In this document: positions 25,938 through 34,664 of the stretch, piece after piece
Numbering within the stretch: the stretch's first letter is position 1
How the letters are laid out: every line of letters starts with the position of its first letter
From: Desulfosarcina alkanivorans
GTDB taxonomy: Bacteria > Desulfobacterota > Desulfobacteria > Desulfobacterales > Desulfosarcinaceae
Length of the DNA: 64,000 nt
Direction of reading: 5' to 3'
Assembly (NCBI RefSeq): GCF_009688945.1
Contig: NZ_AP021874.1
Span: forward strand, 5,270,001 to 5,334,000
The notes under the pieces: model-generated
The model's input: only the letters and a program-made list of their open reading frames with translations
Database searches by the model: none
What the model was told of the DNA's origin: nothing
Program-made: the position numbers and the translations under genes

Positions 25938-26335
25938 GGGTAGCGTCGCACTCCGGTTAATTGAATGGTCGCCGTTCTGAAGGCGATAAATGAACGCAGA
26001 CAGAACACGTGAAAGCAAAAAATGCGCCTTTCCTGTGCTTGAAGGACAGGCCGGTGCGACGTCATGCATGACCCCGGAAAAAAGAAAGCTTGCAGAAAAT
26101 GATTGTTGCCTTGTAGACTCCTATCCATTCGAATCGACCATCCGGGTGAAAACTGAACCGAATCGACCTGAACGTCAGCCGTGCCATCTCCTGTGCACTG
26201 AATCTCTTTTCCGCCTGGCCGGTATCTGCGATGCGCTTGCCGTAATACGTAAAAAATAAAAAATAGTACGATACTTGGTTCCGGTGCTGTCTGGCCTTTG
26301 ACGACTCATCCAATCCGGTTTCGACGGGGGATCCC
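25938..26335. other. Divergent intergenic region
   Basis: About 400 bases between the divergent CAP and metalloprotease genes. It must hold promoters for both, but I find no promoter or operator good enough to call. A TGGCCGG...TGC pattern near 26217 is one base too short in spacing for a sigma-54 site. Confidence 0.5.
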
Positions 26336-29300
26336 ATGAAAAGGAAGCTGTCCTGCGGCATTCTCGTTGTTGGTATTCTTTTTTTGTCCAGTTCATGGAG
26401 CCTGGGTGCAAAAAAGCATTATTTACCCCATATGGAATCCGCCCGGTTACGGTTCAGCGCGCCGCAATCCGTTTCTTCTGCGGACCTGAGAGACGTTCTT
26501 GGCCTGTCTGCAAAAGGGCGCCTGGAATTACTGCAACAGATCGAAGATCGACGCGGCCGCTCCCACATGCGATATCAGCAGCTGTATAATGGAGTACCCG
26601 TATGGGGGCATCATATTCTTGTGACCGAAGATTCCGGCCGGCGGGTCAACAGCCTGCACGGCACCCTGGTCACCGGGATTGCCGATGATGTCGATCATCA
26701 TTTCCTGCAGTCCATGCCATTCACCGCGCAGGAAGCCCTGGCGGAGATGAAAACCAGGCACGCGCAGCACCATTTGAAGGCAGGGGCGTCATGGCAGTTC
26801 AAGAATGAATCCAGCGAGAAAATGATCTTTGTCGATGACTCCGGTGATGCGCGTATCTGCTACGTCATTTCTTTCTTCGCCGATGTCCCGGAAGGAGGCA
26901 GTCCTGCCCGTCCGACCATTATCATGGATGCCATGACCGGAGAAATTGTCAAGGCGTTTGATGCCCTGGCCTATGCTGCCGCCGGCGGCCCGGGAGGAAA
27001 CCTGAAAACAGGAAGATACGTCTACGGACAGGATTTTCCCCATTTTGAGGTCTCGTCGTCAGGCTCTCAATGCACCATGGAGACCGACGATGTGAAGACA
27101 TGGGATATGAACCACGGCAATTCTGCACCCATCGTCCATTCATTCCAATGCTACGAAAACACGTACAAAGAAATAAACGGTGCCTTTTGTCCTTTGAACG
27201 ATGCCCATTATTTCGGAGGCCTTACCCATGACCTGTGGGTCGAATGGTTCGGAAATCCCCCACTGCCTTTTCAGATGGTGCTGGGCGTTCATTACGGGAA
27301 CGACTTTGAAAACGCTTTCTGGGGGGGAGACGCGGCTGTTTTTGGAGACGGCGCCACTTTTTTTCATCCCCTGGTCGGATTGAATGTCGTCGCCCATGAA
27401 ATCGCTCATGGGTTCACGGAGCATCATTCCAACCTGATATACGACGGCGAATCCGGGGCCATCAACGAGGCGTTTTCAGATATGGCCGGCGAGGCCGCTG
27501 AATATTATCATCAGGGGGTGAATGATTTTTGGGTCGGTCATGATATCTGGAAGGGACCCGGGGCCTTTCGATACATGGATGACCCGCCAAAGGACGGGTG
27601 GTCCATCGACAGTCTCTATGATTATTATGACGGGCTGGCCATTCACTACGCCAGCGGATTGTTCAACAAAGCCTTCTACATCCTGGCGACCATGCCGGGA
27701 TGGAGCACCCGGATGGCCTTCGAAATTTTTGCCGAGGCCAATCAATTCTACTGGGAACCCCTGACCGATTTTCATCAGGGGGCCCAGGGCGCAGTCGATG
27801 CGGCAGCTGCTCGGGGATATTCTGTCCAGGCGGTGAAAGACGCATTCGCGGCCGTCGATCTCTTCATCGATGCGCCGGCCCGGCCGCATGCTGATTTTTC
27901 ATATGAACTCGACGAATTGACTGCCGCGTTTACCGACACGAGCACCTGCACCGGCTGTTCGATCCTCAACTGGCAGTGGGATTTCGGCGACGGCCGCAGC
28001 GCCTCGGTGCAGCACCCCGAGCACGTGTATGCGTCGGCCGGGACCTACACGGTAACGCTGACCGTCACCGACGGCAACGGGCAGCGGGACAGCATCTCCC
28101 GGGTTCTGAGCGTGTCGGACGACAGCGCGGATTACTGCCCCGCCGCCGGCCAGATGTACCAGATCCAGTGGATCGCCAATGTCCAGGTGGGCGGTTTTGA
28201 ACGGGCGTCCCAGGCCAGCGGCTACTCGGACTTTACCGCCGATGTCATCGCTGTCCCGGCATCCGCATCCATACCGGTTGTGCTTTCCCATGGTCCTGCC
28301 GGATCGCTGTATTTCAGATCCTGGCGGATATGGGCGGACCTCAACCGTGACGGGGATTTCGATGACGCGGGCGAGCAGCTTTTCGAGGGGGCCGGCACCG
28401 GCCGGATCACCGGATCGATCACCCTTCCGGCCTGGGCGGCCGACGGGCGCACCCGCCTGCGGGTGGCCATGAAGCTCGGCGGGTTTCCCGACGCCTGCGG
28501 CACGTTCAACGCCGGCGAGGTGGAAGATTACACCCTGGCGATATCATCAACGGGTCCCGTGCCCACAGGACCGACGGCCGCGTTCGCTTACACGACGGCG
28601 GGCCTGTCCGCCGCCTTCACGGATCAGAGTACGGCCGTGGACGCCGGCATCACCGGCTGGCAGTGGGATTTCGGCGACGGCCGCAGCGCCTCGGTGCAGC
28701 ACCCCGAGCACGTGTACGCGTCGGCCGGGACCTACACGGTAACGCTGACCGTCACCGACGGCAACGGGCAGCAGGACAGCATCTCCCGGGTTCTGAGCGT
28801 GTCGGACGACAGCGCGGATTACTGCCCCGCCGCCGGCCAGATGTACCAGATCCAGTGGATCGCCAATGTGCAGGTGGGCGGTTTTGAACGGGCGTCCCAG
28901 GCCAGCGGCTACTCGGACTTTACCGCCGATGTCATCGCTGTCCCGGCATCCGCATCCATACCGGTTGTGCTTTCCCATGGTCCTGCCGGATCGCTGTATT
29001 TCAGATCCTGGCGGATATGGGCGGACCTCAACCGTGACGGGGATTTCGATGACGCGGGCGAGCAGCTTTTCGAGGGAGCCGGCACCGGCCGGATCACCGG
29101 AGCGGTCACCCTTCCGGCCTGGACGGCCGACGGCCGCACCCGCCTGCGGGTGGCCATGAAGCTCGGGGGGTTTCCCGACGCCTGCGGCACGTTCAACGCC
29201 GGCGAGGTGGAAGATTACACCCTGGCGATATCATCAACGGGTCCCGTGCCCACAGGACCGACGGCCGCGTTCGCTTACACGACGGCGGGCCTGTCCGCCG

Positions 29301-29935
29301 CCTTCACGGATCAGAGTACGGCCGTGGACGCCGGCATCACCGGCTGGCAGTGGGATTTCGGCGACGGGCGCAGCGCTTCGGTGCAGCACCCCGAGCACGT
29401 GTATGCGGCCGCCGGGACCTACACGGTTACGCTGACCGTCACCGACGGCAACGGGCTTCGCGACACGATCTCCCAGGTTCTGAGCGTGTCCGACGATATC
29501 ACCGGTTACTGCCCTGCCGCCGGGCAGATGTACCAGATCCAGTGGATCGCCAATGTGCAGGTGGGCGGTTTTGAACGGGCGTCCCAGGCCAGCGGCTACT
29601 CGGACTTTACCGCCGACGTCATCGATATCCCGGCATCCGCATCCATACCGGTTGTGCTTTCAGCGGGCCCCGCCAATTTCCTGTATTTCAAATCCTGGCG
29701 GGTGTGGGCGGATTTCAACCGGGACGGGGATTTCGACGACGCGGGCGAGCAGCTTTTCGAGGGGGCCGGCACCGGCCGGATCACCGGATCGATCACCCTT
29801 CCGGCCTGGGCGGCCGACGGGCGCACACGCCTGCGGGTGGCCATGAAGCTCGGCGGGTTTCCCGACGCCTGCGGCACGTTCAACGCCGGCGAGGTGGAAG
29901 ACTACACCCTGGCGGTATCTGCTGCGGGCCCCTGA
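26336..29935 (+). CDS. Secreted M4 metalloprotease with three PKD-GEVED repeats
   Basis: A 1199-residue thermolysin-family protease. It has a signal peptide (about 1-24), a propeptide region with FTP/PepSY character (YQQLYNGVPVWGHHILV), and a catalytic domain (about 220-515). Zinc ligands are His354 and His358 in HEIAHGFTEHH and Glu378 in GAINEAFSDMAGE, with catalytic Glu355; the 24-residue gap to the third ligand is the M4 spacing. The tail has three units of 229 residues, each a PKD domain (WQWDFGDGRSASVQHPEHVY) and a GEVED domain (ADLNRDGDFDDAGEQLF to GEVEDYTLA). PKD and GEVED domains typically bind polymers or surfaces. No sorting tag follows the last repeat. Confidence 0.95.
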   Translation: MKRKLSCGILVVGILFLSSSWSLGAKKHYLPHMESARLRFSAPQSVSSADLRDVLGLSAKGRLELLQQIEDRRGRSHMRYQQLYNGVPVWGHHILVTEDSGRRVNSLHGTLVTGIADDVDHHFLQSMPFTAQEALAEMKTRHAQHHLKAGASWQFKNESSEKMIFVDDSGDARICYVISFFADVPEGGSPARPTIIMDAMTGEIVKAFDALAYAAAGGPGGNLKTGRYVYGQDFPHFEVSSSGSQCTMETDDVKTWDMNHGNSAPIVHSFQCYENTYKEINGAFCPLNDAHYFGGLTHDLWVEWFGNPPLPFQMVLGVHYGNDFENAFWGGDAAVFGDGATFFHPLVGLNVVAHEIAHGFTEHHSNLIYDGESGAINEAFSDMAGEAAEYYHQGVNDFWVGHDIWKGPGAFRYMDDPPKDGWSIDSLYDYYDGLAIHYASGLFNKAFYILATMPGWSTRMAFEIFAEANQFYWEPLTDFHQGAQGAVDAAAARGYSVQAVKDAFAAVDLFIDAPARPHADFSYELDELTAAFTDTSTCTGCSILNWQWDFGDGRSASVQHPEHVYASAGTYTVTLTVTDGNGQRDSISRVLSVSDDSADYCPAAGQMYQIQWIANVQVGGFERASQASGYSDFTADVIAVPASASIPVVLSHGPAGSLYFRSWRIWADLNRDGDFDDAGEQLFEGAGTGRITGSITLPAWAADGRTRLRVAMKLGGFPDACGTFNAGEVEDYTLAISSTGPVPTGPTAAFAYTTAGLSAAFTDQSTAVDAGITGWQWDFGDGRSASVQHPEHVYASAGTYTVTLTVTDGNGQQDSISRVLSVSDDSADYCPAAGQMYQIQWIANVQVGGFERASQASGYSDFTADVIAVPASASIPVVLSHGPAGSLYFRSWRIWADLNRDGDFDDAGEQLFEGAGTGRITGAVTLPAWTADGRTRLRVAMKLGGFPDACGTFNAGEVEDYTLAISSTGPVPTGPTAAFAYTTAGLSAAFTDQSTAVDAGITGWQWDFGDGRSASVQHPEHVYAAAGTYTVTLTVTDGNGLRDTISQVLSVSDDITGYCPAAGQMYQIQWIANVQVGGFERASQASGYSDFTADVIDIPASASIPVVLSAGPANFLYFKSWRVWADFNRDGDFDDAGEQLFEGAGTGRITGSITLPAWAADGRTRLRVAMKLGGFPDACGTFNAGEVEDYTLAVSAAGP
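27971..29935 (+). repeat. Three near-identical 687-bp coding repeats
   Basis: The segment TGGCAGTGGGATTTCGG recurs at 27971, 28658 and 29345, a constant period of 687 bp (229 codons). Units one and two differ at only scattered positions; unit three is more diverged (for example near 29460-29500 and 29660-29720). Such similarity at DNA level implies recent duplication or gene conversion, and may allow change of repeat number. Confidence 0.9.
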
Positions 29936-30019
29936 CCGTCAGCGCACCGGGAGACGGTGCATTCAGCCGGGGGCCATTAAAGAAGAATCCTGTGCTTCGT
30001 TGCATCAGTGAAGGGATGT

Positions 30020-30060
30020 GCCTGCGAGGGGAAGGGAAGAAACGATTTCCCCTCGCAGGC
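30020..30060 (-). terminator. Hairpin after family A gene 1
   Basis: GCCTGCGAGGGGAA (30020-30033) pairs perfectly with TTCCCCTCGCAGGC (30047-30060), 14 bp with a 13-base loop. It lies 38 bases after the stop of the minus-strand gene. There is no T run, so it may act as a processing or protection hairpin. A matching hairpin follows the near-copy at 38915. Confidence 0.6.
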
Positions 30061-30097
30061 GTTGCCGGCAGAATGGCAATCAGCCATCAATTGCTTC

Positions 30098-30958
30098 TCA
30101 GCTGCCGGTCTGGAGGCAGAAGTTGCCATAGTAATAGGTTCCGACGATGCCGATGTACTTCAGGATGATGTTGTCCGGACCATAGAAAATGTCGGTCGGG
30201 TTGGGGTTGACATAGATCTTCACCTGCATGATGTCACCCTGTTTGAGGGCGTACATGGTCTCACCCTGGGTGTTTTTCACACCGGTCTCGGGCATGACCA
30301 TGATGACTCCCTCGCTCCACAGGGCCTTGGAGGTATAGAAGGCCTCGATCAGCGGAACGGGCGGATCCAGTCCGGGAAGCGGACGGGCATCCATGGTGAA
30401 GGGGGCGGTGAACCCCGGGGTGGGGTATTCGCCCGGCCAAGCGCTGACGCTGATGACGGGGTTCTGGTTGGGGGTGAAGAAGAGCTGTCCCCAGGGCGCC
30501 CGGTAGCGGCCGGTCTGCTCGGCGCTTTCCCACACGTCAAAGGTGTTGTGTTTCAGAACGCAGTCGTAGATGTTGAGGTTGATGTCGCTCTCGGGCTTCA
30601 TCTGCAGGACGATCCGCCACTCGTAGGTGGCTTCGTTCCAGGCATCCGTCAGGGCGCTCAGGTAACCGAATTCACCGAAGCACGGATCCGGAAACCCCTG
30701 GCCGGCGCTGGTGAAAAACATTTCGCTGGCGCAGTAGGGGCCAAGGCAGGCAAATCTGAAATCACTGTAATCGTTGATCGGTCCGTACGGGCCAATATTG
30801 TTGTTGATGACCTGGCCGTACTGAATCGGGTTGTTAATGGCAAATACGTTCAGGGAATCGCAGCCGACAGCATCGAATTCGGGAACGTTCCCCGCCCACG
30901 CCGGCATGCTCAGTGCCAGTGCAGCAATTAATAATATGGTTAACTTGGCAACCTTCAT
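30098..30958 (-). CDS. Unrecognised secreted protein, family A copy 1
   Basis: A 286-residue exported protein I cannot assign to a known family. The signal peptide (LTILLIAALALSMPAWAG) is cleaved near residue 22. The mature protein begins NVPEFDAVGCDSLNVFAINN and contains ATYEWRIVLQMKPESDINL, a cysteine in IYDCVL, APWGQLFFTPNQNP, DARPLPGLDPPVPLIEAFY, GETMYALKQGDIMQVKIYV and the conserved end FYGPDNIILKYIGIVGTYY. It looks mostly beta. A near-copy is at 38915-39769 and the C-terminal half of the 34665 gene is a distant relative. ATG 30958 follows AGGAGG. The long leader, upstream element and 3' hairpin are shared with the near-copy. Confidence 0.85.
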   Translation of the reverse strand: MKVAKLTILLIAALALSMPAWAGNVPEFDAVGCDSLNVFAINNPIQYGQVINNNIGPYGPINDYSDFRFACLGPYCASEMFFTSAGQGFPDPCFGEFGYLSALTDAWNEATYEWRIVLQMKPESDINLNIYDCVLKHNTFDVWESAEQTGRYRAPWGQLFFTPNQNPVISVSAWPGEYPTPGFTAPFTMDARPLPGLDPPVPLIEAFYTSKALWSEGVIMVMPETGVKNTQGETMYALKQGDIMQVKIYVNPNPTDIFYGPDNIILKYIGIVGTYYYGNFCLQTGS

Positions 30959-31250
30959 CTTGTTCCTCCTTCTGGTAGACAGTTACGTGCTCACAAATTA
31001 AATGGTACAGCCCATTTGGCCTCTTACAGTTGGTTTACCACCTCCTTTCTTCACCTGAAAACGCTGCCGCTCACCTGGGTGACCGGCAACCGCTCAAATT
31101 TCCAGATACCCACCTCCTGTTATTTTTGAAATTCGGACCCGGCGGATGTCTACCGGTTCACCGGATGCCGAAAACGCCCGTGATTGCGTTCACGTCCTTA
31201 CCTGTCTTTAACAGACTGAAAGTTACCAATAGATTACTTAACGGTAAAAA
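30959..31250 (-). promoter_or_regulatory. Conserved leader of family A copy 1
   Basis: About 290 bases upstream of the start codon closely resemble the same interval before copy 2. Shared blocks are CTGGTAGACAGTTACGTGCT next to the ribosome site, a GGTTTACCACCTCC block near 31031, and a 30-base element at 31208-31237 beginning TTAACAGAC and ending AATAGATTAC (plus-strand reading). Conservation in two copies suggests promoter or RNA control, or simply recent duplication. Confidence 0.6.
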
Positions 31251-31613
31251 TTAATTGACTACCAGGTATTTATTAAGCAGCAGATCCAGTTGGTCCCGCT
31301 GGTGTTCGTTGAGAGTCTTGAATGCCAATCCACAGCATCTTGTTTTCCGGCCCCCTTTTCGTTCCTCCCCATCAATTTCAAAAATTTTCCGGCAGGGCAG
31401 ACCGGACAGATAATACCGGTCGTATTCGTATGAAAAAAGATCGATGACTTCCGGATCAACGACGGCGCCTTCCTTGTAGAGAAATTCAAAAGACACCCCG
31501 CCTTCGCTCAGGTCTTTTATCCAGCCGACCTTGGCTGAAAAGTGGTTGAAGAGGAATACTTTTCCTCCCGGCACGTTGAATCTTTTGAATTTTCGCTTTT
31601 CTTTCACTGTCAA
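31251..31613 (-). CDS. PilZ-domain protein
   Basis: Single-domain cytoplasmic protein of about 120 residues. Both c-di-GMP contact motifs of PilZ are visible: RxxxR in RKFKR (residues 7-11) and DxSxxG in DLSEGGVSF (about 35-43). The rest gives a six-strand barrel, then a C-terminal helix NEHQRDQLDLLLNKYL. It would act as a small c-di-GMP receptor passing the signal to an unknown partner. The start is uncertain (TTG 31613 or GTG 31607, neither with a clear ribosome site). Its place among secreted-protein genes and just upstream of family A copy 1 suggests c-di-GMP control of surface proteins, which is inference. Confidence 0.85.
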   Translation of the reverse strand: MTVKEKRKFKRFNVPGGKVFLFNHFSAKVGWIKDLSEGGVSFEFLYKEGAVVDPEVIDLFSYEYDRYYLSGLPCRKIFEIDGEERKGGRKTRCCGLAFKTLNEHQRDQLDLLLNKYLVVN

Positions 31614-31798
31614 TATTTAAAAATGGCTTCGTGATTTTTAGGGATTGCTTTTAATTTTACCTGCAGGGCCGATGAACCGGCTGTGCAGGTAAAACGCGAT
31701 AAGGATAAATAGAGAATCCGTCACATAAGCGCCGATGCTGAACGCCGGGCCTGGCTATAGTTTCAGCCGTGCTGTTCTGTGGTCGGACAGGGGGTGGT

Positions 31799-32689
31799 TC
31801 ATTCGTCCAGCAATAGCAGGTGCAGCCACGGGGCCGCCCGACGCTCGGATATTGTCGCTTGCAGGGTGAACGGGAGGTTTTCCGTCCCCAGTTGAAAACT
31901 GCCGTCGATCACCCCCTGGACCTCGCCGTCAGCGAGGGTGAAATTGACGATGTCGCTTTCGAGGTTCAGCGTGATCTTGAGCTGGTAGCTGACCGATTGC
32001 TGGATTTCATTTTCAGGCCTGAGCATAACATTTTTGAGGACATTGGCATTGGAGGGGGTTAACGAGAGCGGGAAACCAGGCATCATCTGAATAATCCCAT
32101 CGGCGATCTCCTCGAGCGTCACTTCGCCGTAAACGGTGTAGCTGGCCTTGTGGTAAGGGCCACTCTCAAAGTCATCAAATTCGACCTCCCCGTCAAGAAC
32201 AGCGCCGAGTGAACGCTGTCCTTCCCGGTCAACACTGAAATGCCGGGAGACCCAGACCACGACCTTCTGTTCGGCGATTACCCCGTGATCCTCCGATAAA
32301 TTAACCGGAGTGGCCTCTAAATAGCCCTGGACCTTCAACCCGTCCGATGGACTTACGCCATCGTCCGGACCCATTGCCATGGCGTCCAGAAACAGATTGC
32401 CCGGAGCGGAAATGGCAAATGCTCCCAGCTCGCCGACCGCCACGCAGTCATAAGCGTCGAGAATGCTCTGGGTCGGGCTGTACCGGCATTCGTCGGTATC
32501 CGATAAAGAGGGCTTAAAATAACCTTCCGGTTCGTAAAGGAACGTCCCGCCGTTTTTTTCGATGGCAAACCGGAATTCATCGAACTCGCCATCCCAGAGA
32601 ATCCCAGCGGCACAGATGGCGGGAAGGCTCACCGACAATAGAAACACGAGGGAACAAAGGGATCGAAGAAATATGTTTTTTCTGGTCAT
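31799..32689 (-). CDS. Unrecognised secreted protein, family B copy 1, PW-LLL ending
   Basis: A 296-residue exported protein of no family I recognise. After the signal peptide (LCSLVFLLSVSLPAICAAG) the mature part opens WDGEFDEFRFAIEKNGGTF and contains PTQSILDAYDCVAVGEL, LFLDAMAMGPDDGVSPSDGL, VQGYLEAT, and MMPGFPLSLTPSNANV. It ends APWLHLLLLDE. The N-terminal half of the adjacent 32739 gene follows the same plan (FRFAIEQNGGAF, PTQSLNDSYDSVARG, LDAMAKGPDNG, MMPGFPVQL), so the two are tandem paralogues. They are 49 bases apart in one direction and probably co-transcribed, this gene second. Confidence 0.82.
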   Translation of the reverse strand: MTRKNIFLRSLCSLVFLLSVSLPAICAAGILWDGEFDEFRFAIEKNGGTFLYEPEGYFKPSLSDTDECRYSPTQSILDAYDCVAVGELGAFAISAPGNLFLDAMAMGPDDGVSPSDGLKVQGYLEATPVNLSEDHGVIAEQKVVVWVSRHFSVDREGQRSLGAVLDGEVEFDDFESGPYHKASYTVYGEVTLEEIADGIIQMMPGFPLSLTPSNANVLKNVMLRPENEIQQSVSYQLKITLNLESDIVNFTLADGEVQGVIDGSFQLGTENLPFTLQATISERRAAPWLHLLLLDE

Positions 32690-32738
32690 GTTTGTGGCAT
32701 TTCCTTTGCGCTGGCATCAACATCTCGAGGGCAACCGG

Positions 32739-34568
32739 TCAGAATGCAAATTCAAAAGATTCTTCCACGCTCCACGCGCCCCTCGAGACCGGAATTTCGG
32801 AACAGCCTGCCGTTACGGTCCAGTAAAACGTCCCCGCTTCAGCCGCCGAGAAATCCGCCCGAAAGGCGTTTGAACTTGCCGTCACTTCCGCATAAGTGAG
32901 GTCTCCTGGCGGCAGATCCTTTACGTTCTCGACGGTTCCAACCCTTATGACATAGTAGGGTGCGCATTCGACCGACGACCAGGTGAAATCGACATACGTG
33001 TTGCCAAAATCGTCCTCTTCGATGGCGAAGGCGAGGTCCTCCGGTGCGGCCAGGTTGCAATCGTCGGCAATCAGTTCGTCGCAGTCTGTCGGCTCTGTGA
33101 CCGGATCGTCATCTGAAAGAAGAAGAAGGGGGATCCAGGGCATGGACATCCGTTTTACAGCCGGAAAATCATCGGGGTCTGTGGGGTCGGTCTCCCCCCT
33201 GTATTCTTGGAGGTTGGTCCAGCCGTCGCTATCGGCGTCGAGGTCGGCATCGTCGGCCAGGTATGGGTCGAGCCCGTATGTGGTTTCCCACTCATCGGGC
33301 ATGCCGTCATTATCATCGTCCGGGTCACTGTTGTCACCCTCTCCGTCCCCGTCGAAATCGGCCCACTCGTCGGGGTCGTCCGGAAACGCATCCAGACAGT
33401 CGATGACGCCATCCGTGTCGGTGTCGGTGTCCGAATCGACAACCCCGCAGCCGCACAGTCCGGGCTCCGTTTTCTCAGGATCGTTGGGGCAGTTGTCTAT
33501 GCAATCCGGCGTGCCGTCCGTATCCGAATCCGTGTCGGGCACACCGCACCCGCACGCTCCGGGGTCCGATTTGTCCGGATCCTGGGGGCAGCCGTCGCAG
33601 GCATCGCCGACGCCATCGCCATCCTCATCCGCCTGGTCGGGATTGGGCTCGTCCGGGCAGTTGTCCAGGCTGTCGGGCACCCCGTCTTCATCGCTGTCCT
33701 GACCATTGGGATCGGTGAAAACCGCACGCAGTTCGATGGGCGCATCCGACGTCCCCACCTGGTAGTGATCATCCAGAACGCCCTGGATGGAATAATCGCG
33801 TCCTAAGAAATTGTCGACTTCCGCTTCCATGGCTAACGTGACTCTTAACTGGTAGCCCACGGCCTTGAAAAGGTCGGTCTGAGTGGCCAGGGCCACCTCG
33901 ATCGTCTGGCTGGGATTGCCCAGGCTCAGTTGAACCGGAAATCCCGGCATCATTTCATAAAGGTTGTCGTCGTAGACCACCCGCTCAAGGGATACGGCTG
34001 CGCTGATGGAATAGAACGCGCGATGGTCGGCCTGGTTGTAAAAGGTGTTGAAACTGTCCGGCAGGCCGGACAGGCCGGACAGAAGCGTTTCCAGGGAGTA
34101 GACCCCATCGATATCCACTTCGAATTTACGGGTGACGAATGTCAGCACCCGCTGTTGAATATCCACCCCATGCTGAAGCTGCCCCCCGGGGTTCAGGTCG
34201 GCCGATGAAATCTCCAGAAAACCCTGAACCGAAATGCCATTGGGCGGGTTCTGGCCGTTGTCGGGCCCTTTGGCCATCGCGTCCAGCTGAATCTGGCCGG
34301 GCACCGTCTCAAACTCCAGCAGGGTTCCCCGGGCAACCGAATCGTAGCTGTCATTCAGGCTCTGGGTCGGGTTATAGGCAAATTCAGCTTTCGCCTGGGC
34401 GTTGGTTTTAAAGTACAGCCCGTCCGGATAGTAAAATGCCCCTCCGTTCTGCTCTATCGCAAAACGGAATTGTTCGAAGTCCTCGCCCAGCCAGTCGATC
34501 CCCGCAGAAACCGGCTGCGTCGATAGGACCATGATGGCCACAACCGCCAACGTAATGAGTCGTTTCAT
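32739..34568 (-). CDS. Secreted family B protein with thrombospondin type-3 calcium repeats
   Basis: A 609-residue exported protein. After the signal peptide (about 1-22), residues 23-290 form the family B domain shared with the neighbour. Residues about 295-450 are thrombospondin type-3-like calcium repeats rich in aspartate (DSDEDGVPDSLDNCPDEPNP, DEDGDGVGDACDGCP, DTDSDTDGTPDCIDNCP). A short segment MPWIPLLLLSDDD follows, the same motif that ends the CAP and family B copy 1 proteins but here internal. The last 110 residues (APEDLAFAIEEDDFGNTYVD to the end) look like a fibronectin type III domain. Calcium-stiffened repeats suggest a surface or matrix protein. ATG 34568 follows GGAAA. Confidence 0.85.
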   Translation of the reverse strand: MKRLITLAVVAIMVLSTQPVSAGIDWLGEDFEQFRFAIEQNGGAFYYPDGLYFKTNAQAKAEFAYNPTQSLNDSYDSVARGTLLEFETVPGQIQLDAMAKGPDNGQNPPNGISVQGFLEISSADLNPGGQLQHGVDIQQRVLTFVTRKFEVDIDGVYSLETLLSGLSGLPDSFNTFYNQADHRAFYSISAAVSLERVVYDDNLYEMMPGFPVQLSLGNPSQTIEVALATQTDLFKAVGYQLRVTLAMEAEVDNFLGRDYSIQGVLDDHYQVGTSDAPIELRAVFTDPNGQDSDEDGVPDSLDNCPDEPNPDQADEDGDGVGDACDGCPQDPDKSDPGACGCGVPDTDSDTDGTPDCIDNCPNDPEKTEPGLCGCGVVDSDTDTDTDGVIDCLDAFPDDPDEWADFDGDGEGDNSDPDDDNDGMPDEWETTYGLDPYLADDADLDADSDGWTNLQEYRGETDPTDPDDFPAVKRMSMPWIPLLLLSDDDPVTEPTDCDELIADDCNLAAPEDLAFAIEEDDFGNTYVDFTWSSVECAPYYVIRVGTVENVKDLPPGDLTYAEVTASSNAFRADFSAAEAGTFYWTVTAGCSEIPVSRGAWSVEESFEFAF

Positions 34569-34664
34569 CGTGATTTCCTTTCCGATTAAACCAGAATCCT
34601 TGCCGTCTCATCGAGAGAAACCCTCCCTCCAGAGGATTTCCTGGTGGAACCGAGCGGTCGCCGG

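Noticed and set aside
26217..26232. Sigma-54 promoter before the M4 protease
   Set aside because: GG to GC spacing is nine bases instead of ten, and other consensus bases are missing.
32983..33702. Serine-rich plus-strand frame opposite the calcium repeats
   Set aside because: It is the antisense of GAT/GAC-rich aspartate repeats; no independent support.
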